A stretch of DNA of 64,000 nucleotides, taken from positions 91,282,584 through 91,346,583 of the forward strand of contig CM053271.1 in NCBI GenBank assembly GCA_028583415.1, in the 5' to 3' direction. Position numbers and translations under genes: made by a program. This DNA comes from Protea cynaroides (Eukaryota > Streptophyta > Magnoliopsida > Proteales > Proteaceae). Positions 12,301 to 22,264 of this stretch are shown piece by piece. The notes below the pieces were generated by a model. It was not told the DNA's origin and ran no database searches. It worked only from the letters and a program-made list of their open reading frames with translations. Within the stretch, counting starts at the first letter, position 1; each line of letters opens with the position of its first letter.

Positions 12301-15300
12301 TTGTGTAAGGATTATGTTGTGATCACCAAAGTGGTAACCTGATTTTATCATAATATACTCAAATCTAATATTTGTGTATTTACAAACTACAACAAAGAAA
12401 TACACTGCTCACCTAAAAGTGATATTGTCAAAAATTTCTATGTATATGGATGCAGCAAAAAATGACACTGTCTACCCAAAGATGACGTTGACAAAGATTA
12501 TAAGGAACTTATGCACATGGTTGAAGGATTTTAGCTTTAGGGGTTTCATCCACCTAAAGGTGATGAGATTTTCAAGGGTCATTATCTCTACTCAGTTATT
12601 GCACAGTTATCGAGAAGACTAGTATACATATTGTCCCAAAGGATGTGTGTAGTTCGATTGACTCTCACGAAGATGATTTGCCTACATATGTTTAAATTAT
12701 AGATATTTTACTTGATGTAAATTAATCGTGTGTGTTTCATTATTTGAGTTGCATTATTTTGAACTATTATCAAGATTATTAATTCACAAAGAAATAATAT
12801 GAAAAGATTAGAAACTAATCCAAGATTATTTGACCTAATGTATTCTTTTGAGAAATGTCCTCTACCTATGTGGTGTTCTTTCCTTGATGTTTTGTTCATG
12901 GTAATATTCAGTTGGAGTTTATTGTAAAGGGATTGTCTGAGAGATATCCAAATGAAAATTTTAAAATTTTTAGAAAAGGACAGAAATATAGTTTAATGAC
13001 TTAACTCTCTAAATACCAGTTTTGATACGTAATGACAATGTAAGAGAAAAGTGGAACTTAAATGAGTTTACCTCTATTTTCCTAAAGGAAGAGCTTAAAT
13101 ATTATTGAAAAATCTTGGGACTTGAGAAATAGTGAGTTATTGTCCATAGACGACAAAGTATGAGGACTGATAGATTTTCTAAATGGCTTAAGCAGTCTCA
13201 TAGGTTCAAACCAGTGATACAAGACATAATGTGACCAATATGACAGAGTATGAACAATTAAATGAAGCTACACATGTAGCAAAGAATTAACTAAGGAGAG
13301 GATTTACGATGAATAACCTATGATTGTAAAATCAGACAGTGTTGGAAAAGGAAAAGGTTTTGGGACTAAGTAAAAATTGTTCATGATTGAAAACAATTAA
13401 TTTTATCAGAGTCTTGAGTAGTCAAATGTCTGAGAATCAGCGGGAGTTTCTTGTTATACTTGATCAGTGGGAGACTCTTTATGTTTATATTCTGACATTT
13501 TATGTTTGTGTTTGATTGTATTGCTCATGGTTTGGTGGGTACAGTTTAGTAACCATAGTTTCATTTATTTTAGCATTGCATTATTGCTATTTTGTTCACA
13601 CAGTTATGTGTTTGACATGTCAAAGAAATTTGAACGATATTCAACCATTGTAAGGAAATATTTAACTGGGGTTACTGAGGCAATATTTAGTCAAAGGATA
13701 CTATGCAATATTTAATTAGAAAGTACAAGGTAATATTTAGCCAAATAATACAGTATTTAGCCAAAGAATGAAGGTGATGTTAGCCAATGTGTGGTATTTT
13801 ACTTCCGCTCTAATTAATACCATGTTTTTATTGCCCATAAAGGTTTTGAGATATTTTGATTAAAGAGTTTTAATCAAAGTTTGGACTCGCATGAGAGTTT
13901 ACTTTTATTCATTATCTCAAGCAGTTCATGTATTGAGTAGACCTCTATTGTGGCTGACAGAAGGTTGTACACCGTATATTAAGGTGTATTATCCGCTATT
14001 GCACGCATTGGTAGACTTGATGGATGTTTCAAAGTTAGTAACGATTTAGTGTGTTGGATTCCATGGCCACACTAGTCAATGATGATTTTATAATTAATAT
14101 AGCCCAAGTGGGAGATTGCTAGATTTATGTGGGCTTAATTAATTATCTAAATTAGTTAATTCAGTGGGAGTCTGATTGACACAATAGAATCGATTTGGTT
14201 TGATCCGTCACATAGTATGAGATAGGTTTGATAACCCTAATTCTATTGTGGAAAGGGTTTTAGGATTACAGTAATATTTATACGCAGTATTTTATAAATA
14301 CTGAGTTAGAGTCCCCATAGTCACAGTTATTGAAGTTCTCTATGGACCCATTAGCAAGAGAAATAAATATATCATTTGGAGGCTATGGAAGACTGTAGCC
14401 GAAGGATTTCGATCAAAGTTTGGAGACTCATGGAGCGTAGAGGAATCAGCCTCCATAGACAGGTTTGTCTTTATGATTAATTGATTATGTTTTTTCCATT
14501 ATGTTCTAGGGTAACTGTATGGATTGGAATGAGTTTGATTGAAACCCTAATAACATAAATATCTAACATAAGTTGCTTAATGAGGTTTTCTAAGTGGGTC
14601 ATCTATTTTTGTCATATGGAGGAATGGTATTATAGTTATGTCTATCGGATATCTAGAAAATAGTCTACATTGATCATGTGTCAAATTTTAAATTCAAAAT
14701 CAATTAAATACCACATGTGTCCAGTGCATCCATGTATTTGTCAGCGTCCATTTTTTTGGTATACGAGTTCTCCATAGTTAATTTTTTCGATACTTCTTTT
14801 ATCATTTGACCAATTTTTGTTAAGTAAAAATTTATCATGCCAGTAATAGATTCTTGGGTTCACCTATTCTCAAAATTACAGCCTAGTTTATTGCATGTCA
14901 TGGCAAAGTTGGATTAAATTAAGATGTTTTCTAGGTGGGCCATCTATTTTTGTCATATGGAATACTGGTATTACATTTCTGTTAATTGGATCCATCGGAT
15001 ATCTAGGGAATGATCTATATTAGTCGTGTCAAATTTAAACTCGAAATCAATTAAAATCCCTGTGTGTTCGTGCATCCATGTATTTGTCAGCCCGTAATCT
15101 ATTTTTTGGTGTACATATTCTCTGTTTTTAATTTTTCAATACTTGATTTTACAATTTAGCCAACTTTGGTTGTGATGAAATTTTAAATGTGAGTAAGAGA
15201 TTACTAGATCTATCTATCTACAAAATTTCAATCCAATTTAATATGTCCCATGACAAAGATGGGTCATTGTCATATACATAGTGGTCAAAAGAGGAAGGAG

Positions 15301-17533
15301 GCGAAAGAAAAAAAATTACCTATAAGACCGAAGGTGTAGGGAACATCAGGGCCAACTGGTGGAGCCGTTCTAAACCAAAATTTCCGTGTAACGTTTCCAT
15401 CGCCAACCTCATAGTAGTATTTGGTGTTGTACTGCAAAACCAAGAGTTATTATTATTCAGAAGTTAAAAGAAGGGATATTAAATTTTGAATGATAGGGCA
15501 GAGGAAAACCAAAATCCCATCACCAATAGACTGAGGAGATAGTGTCTGGAAAAATAGAGATAGAGAGGGGATTTGGATCGAGATAGTGTCAGGAAAAAAA
15601 GAGATAGAGGGGGATTTGGATGATCTTCTGTAGTCAAGTCAGTCATTGTTCACGAATAGATTGGGATATTTGGCATATATGTCAGATGCATCTTATCCGA
15701 TAGATAATGACGAATTAGAGATAGGAGGCCTTTTTCCAAAAGAGAGACTGGTGGTTTCTTCTGCACAACCAAAGAGTCTTCTTTTCTTAATTTTTTTCTA
15801 CCTAACCCTATTATATTCGATTCAAATCTTCTCATGCTTTTATGTTGGCATGAGAAAAATTCTATGACTGTCATTTTTTGTACACGTATATTAATAAATC
15901 AATATATATATACAGTAAACTATAAATACAGGATTTTCTTCGTGTCAACATGAGGGCAACATGAGGGCATGAAAAGATTAAAATCCTATTATATCATGTC
16001 CAAAGACTATAGGACCTCTTAGGAAGCCCACATATCTCAAAATAGTGGACCTCTTAAGAAGCTGAAATATCAAATACAATACCTGACCATATCGTAGCCA
16101 GATCATTGATATGGACGAGGTAGATTGGGTACAATACAGGCATATCCAACCGGAACCAAATCGTCTCCGCCACTGGAGACTCTCCAACGCGATCCAGCCA
16201 CTGGAGTTCGTTCGACACAGATCCCAATACATCGAGATCTGTGTCGGACTAACTCCAGCCCCTGGATCGTGCTGGAGAGTCTCCAGCAGCGGGAGACGAT
16301 TTCTACGCTATCCAACCCCAGCCAAACAAGGGCTTATTAGTAGCTATAAACCCTATAGAGGAAGGGTGGGATGGGTGCCCATTTTAATCTGTCTCAATAG
16401 CTTAACCCTAATATACATTAAAATTGTAAAAAACAGAAGTTAAGTAACTCACCTTCAAATTAGGAATGGTGCAGTGATGGATGAACCCTGAAGTGTAGTT
16501 GTAGTAGTTATAAGTCAAATAGTATCCCTCTGCAACGTACTTTTCTTTAGATTTCTTAGGCCAATAAGTCACTAAGCTGGAGCCAGGTTCATCTGGAGTA
16601 ACCCAAGACACTATCATTGCCTGCCCTACATGATCTCCTTGAGTTATATGAACCTTGTAAAACAATAGCCCCACAGTTTAGAAAGCTAATTTAAAGACTC
16701 CCTAATTAAAAAGAATTGGAACTAATTTGTGACTTCTCATTCAAGGTTTTAAATTCATGCATGTATTTGACACGATATCAGTCATGTTCGAAATCAATCC
16801 AATCTGGATCGAATTGGTGTATGGATCTAATGGGAAACTAAAACAAGATCATATTGGAGATCGATCAAGTCCAAAATCAATACGAATTGATTGATCCGAC
16901 CAATCCGATACCAATACTTGAACCGTATTCCCATCCAATGGCATATTCTCGATCTTCTTAGTTGTAAATCAAGGATAAACTAAGCCTTTGTTCATCAGTT
17001 GTTTAAGGGGTTTATTTTACAATATAGGGCTTCTATTGAAACAGTCACTTGATCTTGGTTTTTTTTTTTTTTAATTATTATTTTGCTTTTACAATGGCCT
17101 ACTATGAGGCCAGAAGATGGAATTGGGTACCCAATTGGGGGTAAATGAGATGCCTTCCATGCACATCGAAGCAATTGAGAAGATTCGATAAACTGACCAA
17201 GCCTCAGGTATATTCTTAAACGAACAATGCCAAATTGCGAGGGCAAACCTAAGTCTACCGCTTGATCTTGTCTTGATGAATAAAATTGGAAATCTCTAGA
17301 ATGTCCCAAGGTCCTAAAATCATCAATTTCTTATTATCTTATTATATTTCAACCCAATCCCTCTTTCTCATAAGGAGGTACAATTCTTTGTAAACTGGTT
17401 AAAATTTCAATTTAAAATTTCATTTTGACAATGAAATAACAAGAAAAAAGAAATACATAATGGGATTTTAGGTCATATTATTGAGATCGGATCCCAAATC
17501 TAAGATGTGGCATATCAAAATTATGTGTAAATC

Positions 17534-17595
<62 letters not shown>

Positions 17596-18614
17596 AAATC
17601 TGAATCATTCATTTTTATTTTTTTTCAAATTTTATTCATTCAAAGTTGGAGAGTGTTATAGTAATGTTTACACAGACTGAATATTGAATTCTTATATACT
17701 CGTAAAAAAAAATGTGAATATAAAAAGAAACAGTAATAAGCTACAAGTTAAAGGAGAGAAAAAAAAAACTCAAATTTTAAAGAGAGAATAGAAGAATGTG
17801 AAAAAGCATACACCAACCACGTGTAACATCTTTTCCCCATATATTTGCCTCATCCATTGCCGAGCAATTTTGTTTAGTGTGTCCACATCTTCCTTATTTT
17901 GTTAATTTTTTAACTCGAAAATTTATTTTCTAAATAAAAAAAAAAGGGAAAAAATACAATTGAAATCAGATCCCAAATAGAGTTAGCTAATCTAAATATG
18001 CGCAACTCATCCAACGGTTATTTCTTTTTTCAATTTATTTTTTGAAAAGAAAACTGATATTATTGATAAACCTCAACCCCCACCCCAAAATAAAGTCAAC
18101 CCTCCTCTTGGCTGAAGGGATTTGTTCCCAAGACCTCCCTAGATCTAGCAATGACCCACTTTCATTCAAAATAAACTTATCAGAATAAGGTATTAAAATT
18201 GAATTTCAGTTCTAAGCTATGTTTGGATGTCTAGAAAAGAAAAAAAGAATCATGAATCATAATAAGAGAATAATGAAAATTTTCTGTCCATCTGTCTTTT
18301 TCATTCAAAAATTTTCTTTTTCTTCTCTCAACATCAAAATATAGTTTAAGAGAACATTGGGATTCAGTTAGTACCAGCAGAAGAAGAGGAAGCCGGAGAG
18401 AGAGAGAGAGAGAGAGGCATACCTGCTGAGGAGCATTATAGCCTGGAGGCACTTGAAATACATCACTGTCAAAAGGCATATCAACAGATGGAGAAGAAAC
18501 CCGGATAAAACTGCTTGTGATTCCTCTATTACAGTGCAGAGCTGATGAGTTCATTATCAGACCCAAAAGAACCACAGCACAAGTAGCAGAGAACGAAATT
18601 CTCCCAGTTCCCAT
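6134..18614 (-). CDS. PAP: Purple acid phosphatase, plant high-molecular-weight type, 8 exons, intact
   Basis: The protein is a binuclear Fe(III)-M(II) metallophosphoesterase that hydrolyses phosphomonoesters at acidic pH; plant members are secreted or vacuolar. CDS = complement of 6134-6329, 6424-6545, 8344-8564, 9139-9277, 10037-10266, 15320-15431, 16453-16653 and 18423-18614: 1413 nt, 470 residues. All seven introns have GT-AG borders and the reading frame is open throughout. Residues 1 to about 26 look like a signal peptide (MGTGRISFSATCAVVLLGLI). Metal ligands by motif are D170 (GDLG), D199 and Y202 (VGDLSY), N236 (GNHE), H321 (VLVHSPW), H358 and H360 (GHVHAYE). Their spacing equals that of the kidney-bean enzyme (D135, D164, Y167, N201, H286, H323, H325). 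C380 matches its intersubunit cysteine. It is closest in length and motifs to the AtPAP10/12/26 group. The ATG at 18614 is preferred over an upstream in-frame ATG because the signal peptide begins there. Intron 3 is enlarged by a retroelement and intron 6 by a foldback, but the exons look under constraint. Confidence 0.95.
6424..6545 (-). CDS. PAP: Phosphatase exon 7
   Basis: This encodes KRISNNAYNITNGLCTP through YITIGDGGNIEGLAT and two bases of N406. The acceptor is TATACAG|AAACGT and the donor ACCAA|GTAAGA. C380 in NGLCTP matches the cysteine that links subunits in dimeric plant enzymes; NIT at about residue 375 is a possible glycosylation sequon. Confidence 0.94.
6831..7679. repeat. 849 bp foldback element in intron 6 of the phosphatase gene
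   Basis: The left arm (6831 to about 7240) and right arm (about 7285-7679) are near-complete inverted copies with a short loop. Outer ends: TGCATTGATCATATATTGTA and its complement at 7660-7679. Inner ends: 'tcaatacatgaccatgtaca' and 'tgtacatggtcatgtattga'. The mirrored 66- and 79-codon frames on opposite strands are the same sequence read from either arm and are not genes. The termini do not match a named superfamily and I find no convincing target duplication. The transcribed intron would form a hairpin about 400 bp long. Confidence 0.85.
8344..8564 (-). CDS. PAP: Phosphatase exon 6: metal-binding motifs IV and V
   Basis: This encodes KYTPQYTWLEQEL through GHVHAYERS, residues 293-365. It supplies H321 (VLVHSPWYNS), H358 and H360 (GHVHAYE), completing the binuclear site. 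The acceptor is TTTGTAG|GAAAAT and the donor GATCT|GTAAGT. Confidence 0.95.
9139..9277 (-). CDS. PAP: Phosphatase exon 5
   Basis: This encodes residues 246-291 plus one base: GETVPFKPYSSRYHVPY through SSYSAYG. The acceptor is GTCGCAG|GGTGAA and the donor CATATG|GTAAGG. RYHVPY and FWYSIKRASAYII are strongly conserved PAP core segments. Confidence 0.95.
9827..9960. repeat. Fragment related to the core of the intron 6 foldback, in intron 4
   Basis: 'catgtacatacatggtcat', 'catgatcgtgcataaaacct' and 'ccatggactgtacatacatg' echo the foldback centre near 7120-7300 ('catgtacatggtcgtgcatgaaaccttttgc'). It has its own short inverted pairing. It is probably a partial, diverged copy of the same element. 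Confidence 0.5.
10037..10266 (-). CDS. PAP: Phosphatase exon 4: metal-binding motifs I-III
   Basis: This encodes GDLGQTYDSN through TAGNHEIDFEPLL. It supplies D170 (GDLG), D199 and Y202 (VGDLSYADD) and N236/H237 (GNHE). The acceptor is CATTGCAG|GTGATC and the donor CTGCTT|GTAAGA. The tyrosine that gives the purple charge-transfer colour is present. Confidence 0.95.
10473..10909 (+). repeat. 5' LTR of the intron 3 element
   Basis: It runs from TGTTAGATTTATG to ATTTAACA. A TATA-like 'atttataaataccggg' is near 10632. It aligns along its whole length with 14117-14568 with scattered substitutions and small indels. Confidence 0.9.
10950..11835. other. Unmatched block inside the intron 3 element
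   Basis: This part of the interior has no counterpart in the relative at 2745-5834. Around 11100-11180 it is unusually GC-rich ('ccggcacagccgccggacac'). It then carries many copies of GACCC-, GAACC- and AGCC-type words (11270-11800) and a short (AAAT)n near 11656. It could be element leader sequence or a nested insertion; I see no terminal repeats that would decide. The short frames are not supported as genes. Confidence 0.4.
14117..14568 (+). repeat. 3' LTR of the intron 3 element
   Basis: It runs from TGCTAGATTTATG to ATCTAACA, directly after the polypurine tract and directly before the TAAGT duplication. It carries a small duplication around the TATA region (near 14272-14306) that the 5' LTR lacks. 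Confidence 0.9.
14583..15272. repeat. Tandem duplication of about 345 bp in intron 3
   Basis: Two diverged direct copies (about 14583-14925 and 14926-15272) share 'gtttctaagtgggtcatct' / 'gttttctaggtgggccatct', 'tctatcggatatctag' / 'catcggatatctaggg', 'gcatccatgtatttgtcag' and 'catgtcatggcaaag' / 'gtcccatgacaaag'. There is no coding capacity. It predates the adjacent LTR insertion, since it lies outside the TAAGT duplication. Confidence 0.7.
15320..15431 (-). CDS. PAP: Phosphatase exon 3
   Basis: This encodes residues 132-168 plus the first base of G169: YNTKYYYEVGDG through PDVPYTFGLI. The acceptor is TTTTGCAG|TAC and the donor TTATAG|GTAATT. The exon closes the N-terminal domain and leads into the first metal motif, whose glycine codon is split across intron 3. 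Confidence 0.95.
15535..15622. repeat. 44 bp tandem duplication in intron 2
   Basis: 'gagatagtgtctggaaaaa' (15537) and 'gagatagtgtcaggaaaaa' (about 15580), each followed by 'gagatagag..gggatttgga', form two adjacent copies. It is short intronic duplication without a function I can suggest. Confidence 0.7.
16158..16302. repeat. Small foldback (MITE-like) in intron 2
   Basis: The left arm 'aaatcgtctccgccactgga' to 'gacacagatc' and the right arm 'gatctgtgtc' to 'gggagacgattt' pair over about 65 bp each, around a loop 'ccaatacatc'. The arms are much more GC-rich than the surrounding intron. Overlapping reading frames on both strands here are palindrome artefacts. Confidence 0.75.
16453..16653 (-). 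CDS. PAP: Phosphatase exon 2: start of the N-terminal fibronectin-like domain
   Basis: This encodes residues 65-131, from VHITQGDH through VSWVTPDEPGSS to HCTIPNLK. The acceptor is ACAAG|GTTCAT and the donor AAG|GTGAGT, phase 0 at both ends. VHITQGD and IVSWVTP are hallmark phrases of the plant PAP N-terminal domain. Confidence 0.95.
16755..16935. repeat. Probable transposon debris in intron 1
   Basis: 'gacacgatatcagtcatgtt', 'ccgaccaatccgataccaat' and a closing 'acttgaaccgtat' resemble a degenerate MITE-like repeat whose similar words recur at 5968-6010. The borders are unclear. Confidence 0.35.
17539..17600. repeat. (AT)n followed by (AAT)n microsatellite
   Basis: About 43 bp of AT dinucleotides run directly into six AAT-type units, within intron 1. 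Confidence 0.95.
18423..18614 (-). CDS. PAP: Phosphatase exon 1: signal peptide and N-terminus
   Basis: This encodes residues 1-64, from MGTGRISF to PPGYNAPQQ. The donor is CAG|GTATGC; the codon is complete at the border (phase 0). The hydrophobic core ATCAVVLLGLIM is followed by small residues (NSSA) before LHC, a plausible signal-peptidase site. Confidence 0.93.
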
Positions 18615-18674
18615 CTTCTCCTTGTTTGCTCCACCAACTCCAACTCCAACTACAATTCCAAATTCCACACCTCT

Positions 18675-18685
18675 GTATATATAAC
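18675..18685 (-). promoter_or_regulatory. PAP: Candidate TATA box of the phosphatase gene
   Basis: The minus strand reads GTTATATATAC 61-71 nt upstream of the ATG, which would leave a 5' UTR of about 30-40 nt. The location is plausible but unproven. I saw no clear P1BS phosphate-starvation motif (GNATATNC) in the 500 bp upstream. Confidence 0.45.
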
Positions 18686-18689
18686 TGAT

Positions 18690-19139
18690 ATTAAAAATCT
18701 CATTTGACTTTAGGAAAATGCGACGAATATCCACTGTCTGGACTAGATTCCTTTGAATTCAGTAAACAATGGAATTTTCTGAGAACTTCGAGGCAAAGAG
18801 TTGCCTCTAAACTGTCATTTTTCTGATAAACTCCAAGCTTGCACACTTTTTGTTCTCTTGCTACTCTAGCACGTTCTCCTCATTAAGTAGTTGGTATTTC
18901 AACATCAGTAAAGGGTTTGACACTGCTAGCGTAGGGAAATCTCTCACGTTGCACCAATTACAGTGTAGGGATTGGTATCATCTACATGGGTCTCATATGA
19001 TGAGGATAGAGAATATATATTGAAAAAGAAAACCTGTGAATCGAATCATATATATTTGTTGTATACGGTTTTAGTAAAAAAAAAATAAAGTTTCAAAAAT
19101 ATCAAAAATTGTTTTGTTTTGTTTTGTATGATATATGGT
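18690..19139. other. Upstream region of the phosphatase gene, no other gene seen
   Basis: AT-rich, with a purine run (aaaaaaaaaataaag) near 19075 and short (GTTTT)n near 19110. It is presumably the promoter of the minus-strand gene. Confidence 0.4.
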
Positions 19140-19836
19140 TTGAGAGGTTGTTGAAGTGGAGCTAGTAAGGTTCGAACCCAAGCCCCCTTAAATAATGCTA
19201 TAAACATGGTTGGTCTCATTCTTTAGTCCCACATGAGAAGTGGAAGAGACTATGGGGTACCTTATATATTGTTTTGGGAATTATAATGGAAAGGGTTATT
19301 TAGAGGGAAGATTCCCTCCTCTCTTGTGTCTGGGTTGGTTTCGGGTTCCAAGCCAAGTCGGCCGATCGGGCATGATGTGGTGTGGGTGTGGTCAGCTCGA
19401 GATACTTATTTTTAGCTGAGCTGGTTTTGGTTTGTGCCGGATATGGTTTAATCCGTATGACCAAACTGGATCCATTAGTGAGGGACACATCCTTGTCAAA
19501 GGGATTCGATTTCGACGCTTGGATTAGGATCAGTTAATCCAAGCCATTAGATCGTAAAGTCACATTTGTTAAATGGAATAAATTATTTGGTAAAAGGTGT
19601 GATTCAACGCTTGGAATAGGATCAAAAAATCTTAGTCGTTAGATCGTAGAGGTGCATCTGTTTAATGGCACAGGTCCCTTGGTAAAGGGTGCGACTTGAA
19701 GCCTCAGATCAAGATCTGGCGATTTGAGCCATTGGAATGAATGGACACACCTGCATCTAAGGGTGCCTTGTAAGAGCATGTCCCACACTATAAATAGGGG
19801 AGGGGAAAGCCTTCATTCGATATGAGTTAGAGTTAT

Positions 19837-19895
<59 letters not shown>

Positions 19896-19910
19896 TTTAT
19901 ACCATCCCTC
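19140..19910 (+). repeat. Probable copia-type LTR relic with internal repeats and a (CT)n tract
   Basis: 'tagtcccacatgagaagtgg' near 19224 is a phrase common at the start of plant copia LTRs. A well-formed TATA box (actataaatagggg) lies at 19787-19800, followed by (TC)n over about 19835-19889. Between them are three imperfect repeats of 90-98 bp (starting about 19492, 19590 and 19680) sharing 'gacgcttgga', 'ttagatcgta' and 'tggtaaagggtg'. No partner LTR or coding interior is in reach. The exact ends are not determined. Confidence 0.45.
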
Positions 19911-20409
19911 CCCTATTGTTGTTTTATTACTTTGTGTGATCGATTTTGCATCAACCGTTTGCATTTGGCATAAGCACCATTCTGAAGTACTCGAAGGGAC
20001 GCATCAGACCAGTATAGGTTTAATGCGGGAAACCAAAGCTGTTTTATCTTGGAGCCATATTTGCGATACAGCCTGGCTACACCATTGGGAGCAAATTTTG
20101 TCTTTAGGATAGTATCGACTATGATACAACCCAGCTTCAAACACATTGTCTTCAGTATCTATTGCTGTCTTCGTCACCAGAATACAACTTCTTACATAAA
20201 TAGATAAATGACTTCGAATATAAAGTACTATATTCTCAACACTATTAATTTGGATTATTTCGTTTACATGGACGCATTGAGAAGTTTATCTGAATGGTCA
20301 ACTGAATGAGATATCTACCCGACGATATATAAGATAATTTTAACAGTTGGATAGATTGTTCTATGTTTGGATCATCCTTATTTGTCATCTCAGAACCTTG
20401 TTGTTTCTC
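19911..20409. other. No recognisable gene
   Basis: Short minus-strand frames (for example 19913-20146) have no motif I know. The stretch may be part of a LINE-like remnant that ends in the RNase H-like trace at 20410. Confidence 0.35.
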
Positions 20410-20535
20410 CAATCCACAGTTGGAGGAGGCATTGGCAATACGGGCAGCTTTGTTGGTCACGATCAATGAAGGGGTTGAATGGTAAGTGCAATTGGATAAT
20501 CAGGTTATGGTGAATTATTTATTGTAGAAATGAAT
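20410..20535 (+). pseudogene. Trace of a LINE-type RNase H domain
   Basis: The plus-strand translation 'QLEEALAIRAALLVTINEGV', a stop, then 'QLDNQVMVNYL' resembles the 'AEALAIR.GL..A...G....E.DSQ.VVN.L' core of the RNase H-like domain found at the end of plant LINE polyproteins. Only about 40 residues are legible. It is a weak call. Confidence 0.35.
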
Positions 20536-20570
20536 CTTTTGAATTTACAACCTTATTTTGGAAGTTGTAT

Positions 20571-21871
20571 TGTAAGACCCGTACTCTACTAATCCCGTCT
20601 AATCGTGTCGTAACAAGTCTTCCCATCATAATTAGGTCAAGTGAACTAACCGGGTGAAGAAATCACAAAGCTAGGTATAGAATCTGTCCTCTCGAAGTTT
20701 GTTTGATTGGACAACTTGAGTTGTCCGGTCTGTGTATTAGGCGACCAGTCAAGCGACCGGTCAATCCTAGAATGGACTCCAAGTTTAGGAAAGTTTCCAA
20801 GTTTGGTTAGGATTCCTTCCTAATTAGAATCCCATACTCAATGGAAAGTTTCCCTCTATATAAAGGACGTCTTTTCACTTCTTCCTACTCTTTTGATCAT
20901 TCTCAAACCTTAGATTGAGAGGAAGAGTGGAGAAGAAGGCTTAGAGAAGAAGAAGACTTGGAGAAAGGGGAAGAGGCTCTGCAGAGAAGAATTGCCATCG
21001 GTTTCCAACCTACTGCGTCAAGAAACCAATGGTAAGTCCTTTACCTTTGCTAGGGTTTAGGTTTTTGTGATCACAATGTTAGTAGGTCAGATCCAATACC
21101 ATGATTTAGATCCTAAGATCTTCCTTAGAAACCTATGATAAATTATAGTTGTTAGGGTTACATTGAGTAACTAAATCTGGTGACTGATGGCCATAGAGTG
21201 ATTTTAGGATGGATGCCATTGAGAGCCGAAGAATTGACTCAAGAAGAAAACAGGTTGGAAGACAACCTGGAGACTATATGTAGATCACATTGCCATCAGT
21301 ATAGAGGTGCGGTGGCTACCAATCCTTTCTATAGCACATTGCAAACTTAGAACCAAACCATAATGTGAATGTTACTCACATGTTGTTGTTGCATTGTCTG
21401 ATTTTCTTACTGAGCTAAGTTGTGAGCTCACCCTTGTGTACACACTATTTTTAGATGTTGATGGAGGTTACACTATGGAGGACTACGTGGATGCTCCAGT
21501 ATATGGAAGAGTTGCTACCCTAAAAGTGCAAGCAGGGGAGGATAAGCATGATGCTTCATGCACTTCCCTTACTGCGTGTACCTCTAGGATGGTTTTAATT
21601 TATTTTATTTATTTCAGTTGGATTTTATAAATAGTGTAAGGATATTTATTTATGTTTTGGTATTTGAATAATTGGATAACTTATTTAATTTATCAGTAGA
21701 GTACTCAGTTCGTTTAATTTAAGACTTTCGCTGTATTTATTTATATTCTGATTGTGGTTATGTGCAATGGTTTGTGTTAGTGGACACGGTCTTATTGAGA
21801 TCTTAGCGTGAACCGTTGGTTTAGTAATAGTTCACTCACACTTCTGGTTCAGCCAAAATTGGGGTGTGATA
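20571..21871 (+). repeat. 5' LTR of the old chromovirus H1 (shortened)
   Basis: It starts TGTAAGACCCGTACTC and ends GGGGTGTGATA (CA changed to TA), and is followed three bases later by a primer-binding site. A TATA box 'ctatataaag' lies at 20855-20864. The length of 1301 bp is much less than the 2.2-2.4 kb of the related LTRs in this window. The middle part with the repeated 'agctctatctct' and 'gcatcaggggagg' words is missing, apparently by internal deletion near 21280. The last 500 bp match 58360-58856 more closely than 57574-58075. Confidence 0.85.
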
Positions 21872-21874
21872 ACT

Positions 21875-21886
21875 TAGTATCAGAGC
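21875..21886 (+). other. Primer-binding site of H1 (tRNA-iMet type)
   Basis: TAGTATCAGAGC differs at one base from the iMet primer site TGGTATCAGAGC. It sits three bases after the LTR end. Confidence 0.85.
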
Positions 21887-22264
21887 ACTTAAGCTCTATC
21901 CAACAGACCATATTTGCACTTAACTGAGTCGATGAACTGAGATAGAAAGAATTAAAAGCTTTAATAAAAACGTACATTAAACACTAGTTTGATGTCTGAG
22001 ACTAAATACTAAATAGCATAATGTACTATATTAAAAGTGAAAACCTAATAAACAGACATGCTCTAGTTAGGAGATTGTAATAACAAGCAAAAATGACCAT
22101 AAATTTCAATGACAAGTAAGAAGAAAAATCGTATCAGAGAATAAAGCATAAAGCATTCCAAGAGTGAAAAGTTAATTGTGCTACATGGTACAGTCCACAA
22201 ACCGGACAGTTACCCTGTTATAAAAGTCATTGTACTGTGAGGGAGAGAAAAATAAGGTGATCTA
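21887..22264. other. H1 leader between the primer site and the antisense gene
   Basis: AT-rich sequence without a reading frame. It corresponds in position to 47133-47402 of element E2. Confidence 0.5.

Larger units (their letters stand above)
10473..14568 (+). mobile_element. Complete non-coding LTR element inserted in intron 3 of the phosphatase gene
   Basis: Two LTRs of about 440 bp flank a 3.2 kb interior. The 5-bp target duplication TAAGT is perfect (10468-10472 and 14569-14573). A weak PBS-like TGTTTCAGAG follows the 5' LTR and a polypurine tract (aagtgggagat, 14106-14116) precedes the 3' LTR, the form usual in copia-type elements. The interior has stops in every frame and no recognisable gag or pol domain, so it is either a derivative that depends on a helper or a fully decayed copy. 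It lies opposite to the host gene. The copy at 2745-5834 is a diverged relative. Confidence 0.9.

Noticed and set aside
18231..18734. Longer N-terminal start of the phosphatase at an upstream in-frame ATG (18734)
   Set aside because: The extension adds about 40 residues before an obvious signal peptide and overlaps the candidate TATA box; the ATG at 18614 gives the usual length and secretory start.
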